Positions 1 through 8,191 of a DNA stretch of 64,000 nt are shown piece by piece. The notes below the pieces were generated by a model. The model was not told where the DNA came from. It saw nothing but the letters and a program-made list of their open reading frames with translations, and made no database searches. The stretch is from Robertmurraya andreesenii (GTDB lineage Bacteria; Bacillota; Bacilli; Bacillales; Cytobacillaceae). A program made the position numbers and the translations under genes. Each line of letters begins with the position of its first letter. The first letter of the stretch is position 1. The stretch lies in the NCBI RefSeq assembly GCF_030813005.1, contig NZ_JAUSTU010000016.1, forward strand, positions 1 to 64,000, read 5' to 3'.

Positions 1-14
1 TTTGTTCTTGGCAT
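1..14 (-). CDS. 5' end of an unidentified minus-strand gene, truncated by window edge
   Basis: On the minus strand an ATG at 14-12 begins Met-Pro-Arg-Thr and runs off the window. An AAGGAGG ribosome binding site lies at 29-23, eight bases upstream, which is why this is called a gene start. Four residues are too few to name a product. Confidence 0.5.
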
Positions 15-41
15 GATGTTAACCTCCTTGGTACATTAGGC

Positions 42-71
42 AGTATAAAATAAAATACTCTTATTGTCCAA
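42..71 (-). promoter_or_regulatory. possible sigma-A promoter for the gene at the left edge
   Basis: On the minus strand TTGGAC (71-66) and TATACT (47-42) are separated by 18 bp and lie just upstream of the AAGGAGG site. The match is fair but the region is AT-rich, so chance is possible. Confidence 0.35.
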
Positions 72-114
72 GTTCATTTTGGGGCTTATGAGATACATAT
101 GCGTATTAGAATGG

Positions 115-143
115 TTGAATATGAATTTCAAATGATTTAGTAT
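115..143 (+). promoter_or_regulatory. possible promoter of the cat gene
   Basis: TTGAAT (115-120) and TAGTAT (138-143) are 17 bp apart. They would start a transcript near 150, just before the attenuator leader peptide. Confidence 0.4.
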
Positions 144-176
144 CTTATTTAAAGCATTATTTATGAGGTGAGGGTA

Positions 177-206
177 TTGGTGAAAGCAGACAAGTTAGCC
201 TCCTAA
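177..206 (+). CDS. cat leader peptide (translational attenuator)
   Basis: A short reading frame, TTG or GTG start followed by Val-Lys-Ala-Asp-Lys-Leu-Ala-Ser and TAA, has its own GAGGTGAGGG ribosome site at 165-174. It resembles the leader of inducible cat-86 (MVKTDKISS, from memory), in which chloramphenicol stalls a ribosome early in the leader. Its last codons lie inside the left arm of the hairpin that masks the cat ribosome site. The role in induction is inferred from this arrangement. Confidence 0.75.
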   Translation: MVKADKLAS

Positions 207-235
207 AAATCAAAAACACATTTTTAGGAGGCTAA
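195..235 (+). promoter_or_regulatory. attenuator hairpin sequestering the cat ribosome binding site
   Basis: A perfect 16-bp inverted repeat (195-210 and 220-235, 9-nt loop) contains the AGGAGG of cat in its right arm. Folded, it hides that ribosome site. A ribosome stalled in the leader peptide would open it. This is the classical drug-inducible cat arrangement of Gram-positive bacteria. Confidence 0.8.
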
Positions 236-239
236 TCAA

Positions 240-890
240 ATGAAATTTAATCTAATTGAAAAAGAAAAATGGGATAGATTGCCGTATTTCGAGCATTACT
301 TAAATCAGAAGTGCACATTTAGTATTACAGCAAATATAGATATTACAACGTTATTGGAACAGCTCAGGAACAAAGGGATAAAGCTATATCCATCCTTTAT
401 TTACATGGTCACTAGAATAGTAAATTCTCATAAAGAATTTAGAACTTGCTTAAAAGATGATGGTACTCTGGGTTATTGGGAAAGTTTGTTGCCTAGCTAT
501 ACAATCTTCCATAATGATAACAAATCATTCTCAAGCATATGGACCGAATTCTCTGATGAATTTCCTGTCTTCTATAAAAACTTTCAAGACGATATGAAAC
601 AATATTCAGAGGTTAAAGGATTTTTCATAAAAGAAAATGTACCAGAGAATTCCTTTCCTATATCTAGTATTCCATGGGTTAGTTTTACTGGCTTCAACCT
701 AAACGTAAATAATAATCATAACTACTTATTACCAATAATTACTGGCGGAAAATACTGTAATCAGGAAGATAAAATATTATTGCCTATTTCTTTACAGGTA
801 CATCATGCGGTTTGTGATGGATTTCATGCTAGTATTTTTATAGAGGAACTACAGCAACTTTCTAATAACTGCCTTGATTGGCTCTCATAA
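240..890 (+). CDS. cat: chloramphenicol O-acetyltransferase, type A family
   Basis: A 216-residue cytoplasmic enzyme expected to transfer acetyl from acetyl-CoA to the 3-hydroxyl of chloramphenicol. The signature HHAVCDGFH is at residues 188-196 and contains the catalytic His and the structural Asp-Gly. Length matches the family (about 210-220). The N-terminal FNLIEKEKWDR and the YPSFIYMVTR segment are also typical. The start is fixed by AGGAGG in the hairpin just upstream. Expression is probably induced by the drug through the leader peptide and hairpin. It stands alone on the plus strand beside other resistance genes. Activity is inferred from the intact motif. Confidence 0.88.
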   Translation: MKFNLIEKEKWDRLPYFEHYLNQKCTFSITANIDITTLLEQLRNKGIKLYPSFIYMVTRIVNSHKEFRTCLKDDGTLGYWESLLPSYTIFHNDNKSFSSIWTEFSDEFPVFYKNFQDDMKQYSEVKGFFIKENVPENSFPISSIPWVSFTGFNLNVNNNHNYLLPIITGGKYCNQEDKILLPISLQVHHAVCDGFHASIFIEELQQLSNNCLDWLS

Positions 891-919
891 GTATTGATGA
901 TGTAGCTTAATAAATTTAG

Positions 920-950
920 TTAAGGAGTTGCTTTGGTGACTCCTTTTCTT
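920..950 (+). terminator. intrinsic terminator after cat
   Basis: AAGGAGT (922-928) pairs with ACTCCTT (939-945) and a T-rich stretch follows. It sits 30 bases after the cat stop. Confidence 0.6.
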
Positions 951-1010
951 AATTATATTCAAACCCTATCTTTACCTAGTTCTGATTAGCTCACCTATAT
1001 TTGACCTTTA

Positions 1011-1167
1011 TTACTCATTCAATGACTGATAAATGTTTTGCGTATACTTCGTGATGGCCTCGTCATAATCTGGATACTTATATCCAAGACTTTCTGCCAC
1101 AGATTTAGAGTATTTTCTAAATAACTCATAACAAGTAAATAAAGACTTCCACATGTTTGAGTAGCTA
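1011..1167 (-). pseudogene. aadK: 3' fragment of streptomycin adenylyltransferase gene, cut off by an IS
   Basis: The minus strand encodes an open 3' tail ending in KYTQNIYQSLNE and a TAA at 1013-1011. Joining it to the fragment at 2525-3228, after removing the IS and one CTA duplication, restores one frame across the junction (YSESS then YSNMWKSLF). The rebuilt protein is about 285 residues, close to B. subtilis AadK (284). This fragment supplies about the last 50 residues. It has no start or promoter of its own and is presumably non-functional. Confidence 0.88.
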
Positions 1168-1231
1168 TGATGTTAGACTCAAAAGTAGACACAGTTTATT
1201 ATAGAAATAACTAATAATAAGAGGTGTTCAC

Positions 1232-1513
1232 ATGAGCAGAAAAACATTCGATGAAGATTTCAAAAGAAGTACTGTACAAATGATGATCGAACAAAATAAG
1301 TCCGTTGCACAAACAGCCAGAGATTTAGATATCAATCCCAACACAATCCATAATTGGAGAAAGAAATATTCAAATGAATTCATTGAGGCGGCCCTTCCGA
1401 AGATGTCAGAAGAACAACAGTTACGTACCTTCCAAAAACGTATTCGTGATTTGGAGGAGGAGAATGCGATATTAAAAAAGGCTATGCACTTCTTCGCAAA
1501 AGACCATCGGTAA
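1232..1513 (+). CDS. IS3-family OrfA, DNA-binding transposase subunit
   Basis: A 93-residue protein with a helix-turn-helix (about residues 18-45, containing SVAQTARDLDINPNTIHNWR) that binds the IS ends, followed by a leucine-zipper-like coiled coil (about 62-85, LEEENAILKKA). This is the usual OrfA layout and length. The ribosome site AGAGGTG precedes the ATG. Near its 3' end the A6G string at 1474-1480 would let some ribosomes shift to the orfB frame. Confidence 0.9.
   Translation: MSRKTFDEDFKRSTVQMMIEQNKSVAQTARDLDINPNTIHNWRKKYSNEFIEAALPKMSEEQQLRTFQKRIRDLEEENAILKKAMHFFAKDHR
1474..1480 (+). promoter_or_regulatory. programmed -1 frameshift site A-AAA-AAG
   Basis: The heptamer A AAA AAG lies in the orfA frame, and the -1 frame is exactly that of orfB, open from here through 2385. 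This is the standard IS3-family device for making the OrfAB fusion transposase. No stimulatory structure was checked. Confidence 0.75.
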
Positions 1514-1551
1514 TTTTCTCATTCATCTATGAGAATCGCTTCGAATTCCGA

Positions 1552-2385
1552 GTGGAGAAGATGTGCCAAGTGATGAAAGTTTCTAGAAGCGGTTATCACA
1601 AATGGGTTGATCGACCAGAAAGTGAAAAGACAAAACGTCATAAGACTTTGATTCGCCATGTTCGTAAGTCTTTTCTGGAATCTAGAGGGCTGTATGGGAG
1701 TCCTAAAATTGCAAAAGACCTTGAACGAAAAGGGATATCCGTTTGCCAAAAAACAGTAGCCCGAATCATGAAAGAGGAGGACCTTCGATCAAAAACGGTT
1801 AGAAAATATAAAGCTACTACAAATTCGAAGCACACGCTCCCCGTTTATGAAAATAAGTTGAATCAAGAATTTAAAGTAGAGCAACCAAATAAAGTATGGG
1901 TCGCTGATATCACGTACATCCCTACATCTGAAGGATGGCTTTATTTAGCCAGCGTAATGGACTTGTATTCTCGTAAAATTGTAGGCTGGTCCGTTGATAA
2001 AACAATGACAAAAGAGTTAGTTCTTACAGCTCTAAATCGTGCACATAATCGTCAACAGCCACCAAAAGGGTCCGTTCTTCACCATTCAGATCGTGGCAGC
2101 CAATACTGTTCAAATGATTATCAGAATCAATTAAAGACCTATGAAATGGATGTAAGTATGAGCAGAAAGGGCAACTGTTATGACAATGCTTGTATTGAAT
2201 CGTTCCATAGTGTATTGAAAAAGGAATTAATTTATTTGACTAAATATAAAACAAGAGAAAAAGCAAAAAAAGAAATCTATGAATATATCGAAGTATTCTA
2301 TAACTCAAAAAGAATCCACTCGGCGAATGGGTATTTTACACCCTCTGAATACGAACGTATGTACTTTAATAAGAAAGCTAGTTAA
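1552..2385 (+). CDS. IS3-family OrfB, DDE transposase catalytic subunit
   Basis: A 277-residue integrase-fold transposase (rve). The catalytic triad is D119 (VADITYI), D180 (HSDRGSQY) and E216 (NACIESFHS), with 35 residues between the last two, the classical DD35E spacing. An N-terminal HTH-like segment holds QVMKVSRSGYHKW. The frame is open upstream to the slippery site at 1474-1480, so the active product is probably the OrfAB fusion. The GTG at 1552 is only a possible independent start. Confidence 0.92.
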   Translation: MEKMCQVMKVSRSGYHKWVDRPESEKTKRHKTLIRHVRKSFLESRGLYGSPKIAKDLERKGISVCQKTVARIMKEEDLRSKTVRKYKATTNSKHTLPVYENKLNQEFKVEQPNKVWVADITYIPTSEGWLYLASVMDLYSRKIVGWSVDKTMTKELVLTALNRAHNRQQPPKGSVLHHSDRGSQYCSNDYQNQLKTYEMDVSMSRKGNCYDNACIESFHSVLKKELIYLTKYKTREKAKKEIYEYIEVFYNSKRIHSANGYFTPSEYERMYFNKKAS

Positions 2386-2403
2386 ACACTAGACATAAAT
2401 TTT

Positions 2404-2454
2404 CCTCTTCAATAAAGTACAGAAATGATTCACCTCTGTACTTTATTGAAGAGG
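2404..2454. repeat. 19-bp perfect inverted repeat inside the IS
   Basis: Arms 2404-2422 and 2436-2454 pair perfectly with a 13-nt loop. It lies between the orfB stop and the right IS end. There is no strong T-run, so it may block outside transcription or translation rather than act as a classical terminator. Confidence 0.7.
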
Positions 2455-2524
2455 CCACCAAGCGATAGCGCGGTAGAAGATAAAAATCTATTAAAATTGT
2501 GTCTACTCTATTGACCTAATACCA

Positions 2525-3228
2525 CTACTCTCAGAATAAGTTGTGAGTAATGTTTCCCAATCATCTTTCGGTAAATACTGTTCAATAAATTTATAGTTTT
2601 TCCCCACACTAAAGGTAAACCCTCGCTCTAATCCTATTTGCCAAGACATCATTCTTAACAGATTAGGCCGTACTATCTCGTTCAAATGGTCAATTGTAAA
2701 TAGAATTTCTTTTCTAGCCAATCCCTTTACTACATATGTAGAAACCCACCAAAATTCATTGCAGCAATCATCAAATTCTCTTGCTGTGGGCTTTTTAATC
2801 CAATACTTCCGATCATTTGCGACCACTTTATTTTTGACAAGACCACCCTTATCAAGTAGGACTTCTACTAGCCCATCACTATTAGAAAAGTAATCATCTA
2901 CTTCGTTTATCGGAATAAGTGTTAAGTCAATTCTATTGCCATCTTCAAATAGCATAAGGTAGGAAAACCAATGCCCTAACTCCGGCGGAAAAAGCTCCAT
3001 GTCTTCCGGTTTTTGCATTATCAAACGTTTCCCAAAAACATTCAGCCATTCATCATTCTTTTTGAAGGAATCCATATCTGTTACAAAATAAGAAATATCA
3101 TAATCCTGCAATGAATCACGGGGAATGTTTTTGTTTGCACGTGAACCTTCCAAAGTTACCAAGCGAATTCGATTATCATTCTTAGCAAAACTAATGAGCA
3201 AATTCTTCATTTCTTGTTCACTTCTCAT
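2525..3228 (-). pseudogene. aadK: 5' fragment of streptomycin (aminoglycoside 6-) adenylyltransferase gene
   Basis: This encodes the first 235 residues of an AadK/ANT(6)-type enzyme, which adenylylates streptomycin. The nucleotidyltransferase motif is seen as GSRANKN followed by YDISYFV (residues 29-48). The C-terminal LLRMMSWQIGLERGFTFSVGKNYKFIEQYL is typical of AadK in its separate pieces. Beyond codon 235 the frame enters the IS and adds six foreign residues before a stop. Losing the last 50 residues probably inactivates the enzyme. The start at 3228 has a GGAGG site upstream. The IS landed in the codons for Ser-Ser. Confidence 0.9.
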
Positions 3229-3277
3229 TGTATTAATCCTCCAATTTGTTGAAAAGTAGTTTATGTGCCGTATACGA

Positions 3278-3311
3278 AGAAATCTCAGAAAATTACTGTT
3301 CTCAGATTTCT
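3278..3311 (-). terminator. weak hairpin after the methyltransferase gene
   Basis: AGAAATCT (3278-3285) pairs with AGATTTCT (3304-3311). The U-tract is poor on both strands, so termination is uncertain. Confidence 0.35.
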
Positions 3312-3345
3312 ATTTGTGTACTTTTTATTTAGCAAACTATTACTA

Positions 3346-4077
3346 TTACTTTTCTACTGAAATGATTAAAAACATGGGTCTTCTGTTTTCATCTTTCATC
3401 CCTGGATCATTCCTTACCATTTCTTCCGTAGCCATAGGTTCCTTAACCGCTTTTATTTTAAAACCTATATGAATTAAATCATTAATATAAGTAGAAATTG
3501 TACGGTGATATTTGATCACATTCTCGGTTAGAAAAGTTGTATTACGTACTTCTTCTGATTGGTAATTATCCACTGGCCAATGAAGGCGATTTCCTTGATC
3601 ATCATAATACCAATCTTGTTCGTCCCGAGAAGTAAAAATCGGATGTTCCACGGAAAAAATAAAAGAACCTCCAGGTTTTAAATATTGATAAACTTTTTCG
3701 CAAATAGTATCAAACGATTTAATATAGTGAAAAGCTAAAGAACTGATCACTACGTCAAATTGTGCGTCCGAAAAATTGATGTCTTCAATTGGCATTTTAA
3801 TATACGTAATTAAAGGATCATCTGTTTTTTCACGGGCTGTTTCAAGCATTTTTTCGGATATATCTACTCCAATTACCGAACTTGCTTGGTGTTCACGTGC
3901 GTATCGACAATGCCAACCGAATCCGCACCCCAAGTCAAGTACACTCTTATTTTTCAACTCTGGAAATAAGGATTTTAAAACCGGCCATTCTCCTGCACCT
4001 TCAAGCCCTTTAACTGATCTTGGCATTTTTTCATATTCAGAAAAAAACACAGCATCATCATATTTGTTTTGTTTCAT
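3346..4077 (-). CDS. class I SAM-dependent methyltransferase, substrate unknown
   Basis: A 243-residue soluble protein of the Methyltransf_11/25 type. SAM-binding motif I VLDLGCGFG is at residues 46-54, an acidic ribose-contact region (IGVDISEKM) follows, and FDVVISSLAFHYI resembles motif IV. LKPGGSFIFSVEHP is the usual post-IV strand. An AGGGGATG ribosome site supports the start. It lies between resistance genes, but no motif points to rRNA or drug methylation, so the substrate stays open. Confidence 0.8.
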   Translation of the reverse strand: MKQNKYDDAVFFSEYEKMPRSVKGLEGAGEWPVLKSLFPELKNKSVLDLGCGFGWHCRYAREHQASSVIGVDISEKMLETAREKTDDPLITYIKMPIEDINFSDAQFDVVISSLAFHYIKSFDTICEKVYQYLKPGGSFIFSVEHPIFTSRDEQDWYYDDQGNRLHWPVDNYQSEEVRNTTFLTENVIKYHRTISTYINDLIHIGFKIKAVKEPMATEEMVRNDPGMKDENRRPMFLIISVEK

Positions 4078-4118
4078 AATTTAAACATCCCCTATAATAC
4101 TCTTTCCTTAACACATGT

Positions 4119-4541
4119 CTATTCCTCTATCTCCCAAGCTGGGTTCCAGACTACTTCCCACAAATGCCCATCCGGGTCCTGAAAGTGACCGGAATATCCA
4201 CCCCAAAAAGTGTTGTGTGCAGGGTCCGTTATTGTTGCACCCGCTTTTTCGGCTTGTTCTAATACCTTATCTACTTCTTCTTTACTATTTACATTGTGAC
4301 CAATTGTAAATTCAGTAGGACTTGCTGGAGCCTGTGTAACTTTTGCCTCATATGCAATATCTTCTCGTTTCCAAATAGCAAGTTTCAAACCTGATTGTAG
4401 TTCAAAAAAGGCTACTGCTCCATGCTCAAATTCTTTACCTACAATACCTTCTGTGGGTAGTCCCAATCCATCACGGTAGAATTCTAATGCTTTTTCCAAA
4501 TCATCTACACCTAATGTGATTACTGTGATTCTTGGTTTCAT
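4119..4541 (-). CDS. VOC-superfamily (glyoxalase/bleomycin-resistance fold) protein
   Basis: About 140 residues with two beta-alpha-beta-beta-beta modules. The N-terminal half is ITVITLGVDDLEKALEFY and the C-terminal half ends DPDGHLWEVVWNP, the usual VOC metal or ligand edge. The ATG at 4541 is preferred because GAGGTG (4556-4551) gives a correct spacing, whereas the upstream GTG overlaps that site. Such proteins may be drug-binding, fosfomycin-like or glyoxalase-like. The resistance-gene setting is suggestive only. Confidence 0.8.
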   Translation of the reverse strand: MKPRITVITLGVDDLEKALEFYRDGLGLPTEGIVGKEFEHGAVAFFELQSGLKLAIWKREDIAYEAKVTQAPASPTEFTIGHNVNSKEEVDKVLEQAEKAGATITDPAHNTFWGGYSGHFQDPDGHLWEVVWNPAWEIEE

Positions 4542-4658
4542 AATTAATGACACCTCATCTTCATATTCATTTTTACCATTAAACTTTTGGCAATAACTAA
4601 TCCGAGTCCTGTCCCCATGTCCCTGCGTCCACTACCCGCTACTTAATGTAATTTCAAA

Positions 4659-5564
4659 TTACATTCCAGCTAAACCTAATTCTTTATTTGCCATCTGAAT
4701 ATATTCATCCATCCCAGATATTAAGGCAAATTCGGCAATTCCAACAGGGTAAGCAGCATTTAATTCAATAATATGTTCCCTCATCTTAGGCCAATGATAC
4801 CCTCCAGCTTCTTTGTAAGCCTTGATAAGTGTATCAAGACCTTCTTCACCAAATACTCTGTAATGGCCAACGAAATCAGTGGAAATATCAGCTACCTTTG
4901 CTTCTGTCCAATCAATTAACCCCGTTACATTTCCTGAACTTTCAACGAGGATATGTCCTGGGTGCAAATCTCCATGAATCAGTCCGGTTTCTTTTGGCCA
5001 TATTTCTTCATCATTCAACCACGTCTGCCATCTATTCCATAACGGCTCTCCCACACCAAATTTTTCCTTAACCGCATCCATACGATTCTTCATGATTTGT
5101 TTTACTTCCTCTGGTGTTTGAACTATAACACCTGCTTCAGATGCTTTCTCCCTTGGAATGCTATGAAGTGTAGCCAATACTTTTCCAAGCGTCTGATAAA
5201 AACATTTCGGTATATTATTTTCATCAATTTCAAAAACATATCTTTTAGCTTCAGGATCAATGGTTCCTGCTGGAACTCCATTTAACTTTTTATACGCTAT
5301 CAGCTCTTCTGTGTAAATTCCCCAATCAGGAGCTTCAAAACTAGCATACTTGTTTATTAAGTCCAGTGCTGTTTTTTCTGCCTTTGTTCTAGGGAATACA
5401 TCAAACCGCCTCGGAATACGCAGCACCCATTCTTTTCCTTCCTGATCCTTAGCAAATACCACCTGAAAGTCTAATCCAGATTCATTAAAAACAAAAAAGT
5501 CCTCTATCAATTGGAGACCATGTTTTTCTGCAATTTCCAATACTTCCTTTTTTGTTTTACTCAT
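4659..5564 (-). CDS. mph: macrolide 2'-phosphotransferase
   Basis: A 301-residue kinase of the aminoglycoside/macrolide phosphotransferase (APH) fold. The catalytic loop HGDLH is at 197-201 (GLIHGDLHPGHIL) and the metal-binding IDWTE at 217-221. The substrate half (WGIYTEELIAYKKLNGVPAG) and the total length match the Mph family of Bacillus, which use GTP to phosphorylate the desosamine 2'-OH of 14- to 16-membered macrolides. It is cytoplasmic. The ribosome site is weak (GGATGTGATG). Assignment to Mph rather than generic APH rests on overall sequence recall. Confidence 0.82.
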   Translation of the reverse strand: MSKTKKEVLEIAEKHGLQLIEDFFVFNESGLDFQVVFAKDQEGKEWVLRIPRRFDVFPRTKAEKTALDLINKYASFEAPDWGIYTEELIAYKKLNGVPAGTIDPEAKRYVFEIDENNIPKCFYQTLGKVLATLHSIPREKASEAGVIVQTPEEVKQIMKNRMDAVKEKFGVGEPLWNRWQTWLNDEEIWPKETGLIHGDLHPGHILVESSGNVTGLIDWTEAKVADISTDFVGHYRVFGEEGLDTLIKAYKEAGGYHWPKMREHIIELNAAYPVGIAEFALISGMDEYIQMANKELGLAGM

Positions 5565-5610
5565 TACTCATCACATCCAAATCATATTTTTTGAAATAAT
5601 AGAGACAATA

Positions 5611-6285
5611 TTAGTTATGAATATTACGTATATATTGAACCTCTCCCTCATCTTTCACAACTATTCCAAGTTCATTTAAGTCCATTCTTAAATGTTTTAT
5701 TTTTTTCTTATCTCCTTCTCTAATTGCATTCCTACGTTCATATAAGATGGCATAGACATTTTCTCCAACCGTGCGATCTTCAAGCGTCCAGAGTTTATAT
5801 TGATCGGCATATGAATCCTGTTCACTCCAAGGATAGTGATGATTCAGGAATTTTTCTCGTATGATTCCTTTTTTTATGTCTGTCTTTTCTCTCAATAATT
5901 CTTGTCCTTTATTACCTGTAATGATAACTGTTTGATCCTCCATAAAGATTTCTTTTACGTCTGAACTGTTAATTCTATTTTCTTTATCATCTTTATTAAT
6001 CAAAATTTCTGTATCACTAATACTCACTTTCAAGGCTTCACTATAGACTGTTAATGACAAAAGAACCCCTATAATCGCACCTATAATCATCAAGACAATA
6101 GAAGTCCAAAAAGGGTCAAGTGACTCCAAGAGTACAATGACCTTTGAATCATTAAAAAGCGGAATTTTTATGATGAAATCCAATAATCTTGGAAGAAACC
6201 AACCAATCGTTCCTAACACAATAGGAAATAAAACAGCAAAGAGCTTTTCCAAGAAACCCATACCAATTGTGGATGTATCTTTCAT
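5611..6285 (-). CDS. YqeB-like membrane protein of unknown function
   Basis: 224 residues. Two transmembrane segments (about 12-40 and 58-82) precede a cytoplasmic part. The N-terminal GxGxLEKLFAVLFPIVLGTIGWFLPRLLDF pattern resembles B. subtilis YqeB. The soluble half ends YIRNIHN and carries no catalytic motif I recognise. It lies downstream of the TetR gene on the same strand and might be its target, though 62 bases separate them. Confidence 0.6.
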   Translation of the reverse strand: MKDTSTIGMGFLEKLFAVLFPIVLGTIGWFLPRLLDFIIKIPLFNDSKVIVLLESLDPFWTSIVLMIIGAIIGVLLSLTVYSEALKVSISDTEILINKDDKENRINSSDVKEIFMEDQTVIITGNKGQELLREKTDIKKGIIREKFLNHHYPWSEQDSYADQYKLWTLEDRTVGENVYAILYERRNAIREGDKKKIKHLRMDLNELGIVVKDEGEVQYIRNIHN

Positions 6286-6347
6286 ATTATTTTTTTACTC
6301 CTTCATTCTATTTTTTTTAATAGATGATTCTATTTCCTAAATTAGTG

Positions 6348-6944
6348 CTATATGACTATTTTTAACACCATTTTAATTAATTCATTTTTATATTTCTCAA
6401 AACTAAAGGTTTTATTATGTTTAAGCATACTTTCCTCAATTGCTCCTTGAATCAGGACACAGATCATTTCAACATCAAACTGATTAGAAAACTCCTTCTT
6501 TTGTTGCCCATCTAATAGAATCTCTTTGAGCAATGTATATATTGGATCTTCGTCTTCTTCCCCATTGTCAGCTCTATAGAATGGAATTCCTTCTTCATTT
6601 TCAACATTAAAGACAATCTCAATTAATGCGATATTATATTTAAAGTTAGCCACTTGATAAGCCAAACACGCTTCAATATATGCAGTTAATTGCGAAGTAG
6701 GTGTTTCCTCTTGAACCACTTTTCCACTAATAAAATCCAATTTTTTTTCTAACAAGTACAGTAAAGTTTGATTAATTAAATCCATCTTGTCGGAAAAATG
6801 ATAAGAAATTAAACCTGTGCTCACCTTTGCCTTTTTGGCAATTTTAGTTAAACTCACTTTTGTATAACCAACTTCTTCAAGTGTGTCAATACAAGATTGA
6901 ATAATCTGCTCTCTTCGTGCTTCCGCAATAAAAGATTCACCCAT
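6348..6944 (-). CDS. TetR/AcrR-family transcriptional regulator
   Basis: About 198 residues. The N-terminal TetR helix-turn-helix covers roughly residues 8-55 (RREQIIQSCIDTLEEVGY ... STGLISYHFSDKMDLI). The remainder is a helical ligand domain of the usual size. ATG 6944 is chosen because AAAGGAG touches the upstream ATG at 6956 directly, although 12 bases is a long spacing. The perfect palindrome at 6992-7007 just upstream is a likely self-operator. The ligand is unknown. Confidence 0.85.
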   Translation of the reverse strand: MGESFIAEARREQIIQSCIDTLEEVGYTKVSLTKIAKKAKVSTGLISYHFSDKMDLINQTLLYLLEKKLDFISGKVVQEETPTSQLTAYIEACLAYQVANFKYNIALIEIVFNVENEEGIPFYRADNGEEDEDPIYTLLKEILLDGQQKKEFSNQFDVEMICVLIQGAIEESMLKHNKTFSFEKYKNELIKMVLKIVI

Positions 6945-6991
6945 TTTTAAAAACATCTCCTTTAAATCATATTACTTATCCAAATAAAATA

Positions 6992-7007
6992 TTGATTGTA
7001 CAATCAA
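6992..7007. promoter_or_regulatory. palindromic operator candidate for the TetR regulator
   Basis: TTGATTGTACAATCAA is a perfect 16-bp palindrome 48 bp before the TetR start, and a further TTGATTATA half-site follows at about 7012. TetR proteins commonly bind such 15-16 bp palindromes in their own promoters. Confidence 0.6.
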
Positions 7008-7020
7008 AATATTGATTATA

Positions 7021-8174
7021 CGTTTTATTTTACTTGCATCTTTTATTATTGTCAAATATGCTTCCATAATTAATGGAGCAGGACTTCTGGGTTTTATTTA
7101 TTAGGAATTTTAAACGAAAAGAAAAGCAGTTTAGATGATTGGATCCTTATTGGACAAAGGATTATATAATTATTGAACAACAGAAACAAAACTGGACCCG
7201 CTAATGGAATCTAGCCTGAATTTTGATTGATTTGTGATGAAAACAACTAATTGTTTAAGGATTGAATACATATGGGTTGCCCGCTGCTCCTTCCCGATAC
7301 CTTTGCCGTTCGGATACCAACTATTTAGCATGGGGAAGTAGAAAGTAGCAACTATATAGTTGTGCTAGTACGCATTACATACAGTGTGATCCATCAAACA
7401 AATCTTCCTAAGTAATTTAGGAGGGGGTTTCTTTTTTCTCCGTCCATTTATTTCTTTAGTTAGTATCCCCATTATCAATTACTTTGAACATCAGGTACAA
7501 ACAATCCCTATCTCCATTTACCTCATTTATGAAAATCCAAGTCCATCTACTATGTCCCCAATCGAATAATTAACCTTCCCACACCCCTCCTTCCTCACAT
7601 CACCCTCAAGCCCTTCTCTCCCAAGGGCTCACGCCCCCTTCACATTACCTTCCATTTTCTGTTATAGAATAATTACGTTCCCGCCTTTTTCCCGATTTTC
7701 GCCCAAAATTGTACCGATTTCGCAATGATTTTTATAAAAAAATTTCGTTCCTTTTCGAATAAATACGGAGTAGATGGTGAGGGGCCATTTGATTTAAAAC
7801 GTGTGAAAAAAACACTAGAAAGGATACCGATTCAATAGCGTGAGGAAACCAACTGAAAAAGAACTTGAGTTGGACTAAACCCTTGCTGAACAAAGGATTG
7901 GAGGAATATAGAATTAAAAAAACGATTGGATTCGGATTGAATTTTGATTGAAAATGGGATTGGACTACAATTGGAACCCCAACGAATTTTACACAAAAAA
8001 ACCGAAGGTCTGCCGGGAAAAATACCGGAAAAACCTTCGGATAAGGAACAGGCTCCCCATACCAAGCAAATAATATCAAATTTACAGTCAAACTCTTTGA
8101 GCTAGAACCAGCTCGAACTTTTTTTAGTATTGATATAAATCTCAACACGATATGATGATAATGAATAAAAAATG
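7021..8174. other. 1.15-kb intergenic tract, apparently non-coding
   Basis: No reading frame here has a credible start and composition. A C-rich stretch (about 7550-7700) changes to AT-rich DNA full of ATTGA/GATTGGA words (about 7890-7990). The second half resembles 8690-9121 in order of elements and looks like one copy of a degenerate repeat. The longest open frames are low-complexity shadows. Confidence 0.6.
8002..8040. repeat. nested hairpin in the intergenic repeat, copy A
   Basis: CCGAAGGT (8002-8009) pairs with ACCTTCGG (8033-8040). Inside it CCGG (8013-8016) can pair with CCGG (8025-8028). A run of A precedes it, as at the counterpart hairpin 9094-9121. Confidence 0.6.
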
Positions 8175-8191
8175 AAAGGAATGATGTGAAT

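Larger units (their letters stand above)
1168..2524 (+). mobile_element. IS3-family insertion sequence (1357 bp) inserted in aadK
   Basis: The element starts 5'-TG and ends CA-3'. The left end (1168 onward) and the reverse complement of the right end (from 2524) align over about 27 bp, with shared TTAG, TCAA and AGTAGACACA blocks. The flanks carry a 3-bp direct duplication CTA (1165-1167 and 2525-2527), as expected for IS3 transposition. It contains orfA and orfB joined by a -1 frameshift signal. All parts look intact, so it may still be active. The subgroup (IS3 or IS150) cannot be decided by eye. Confidence 0.92.
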
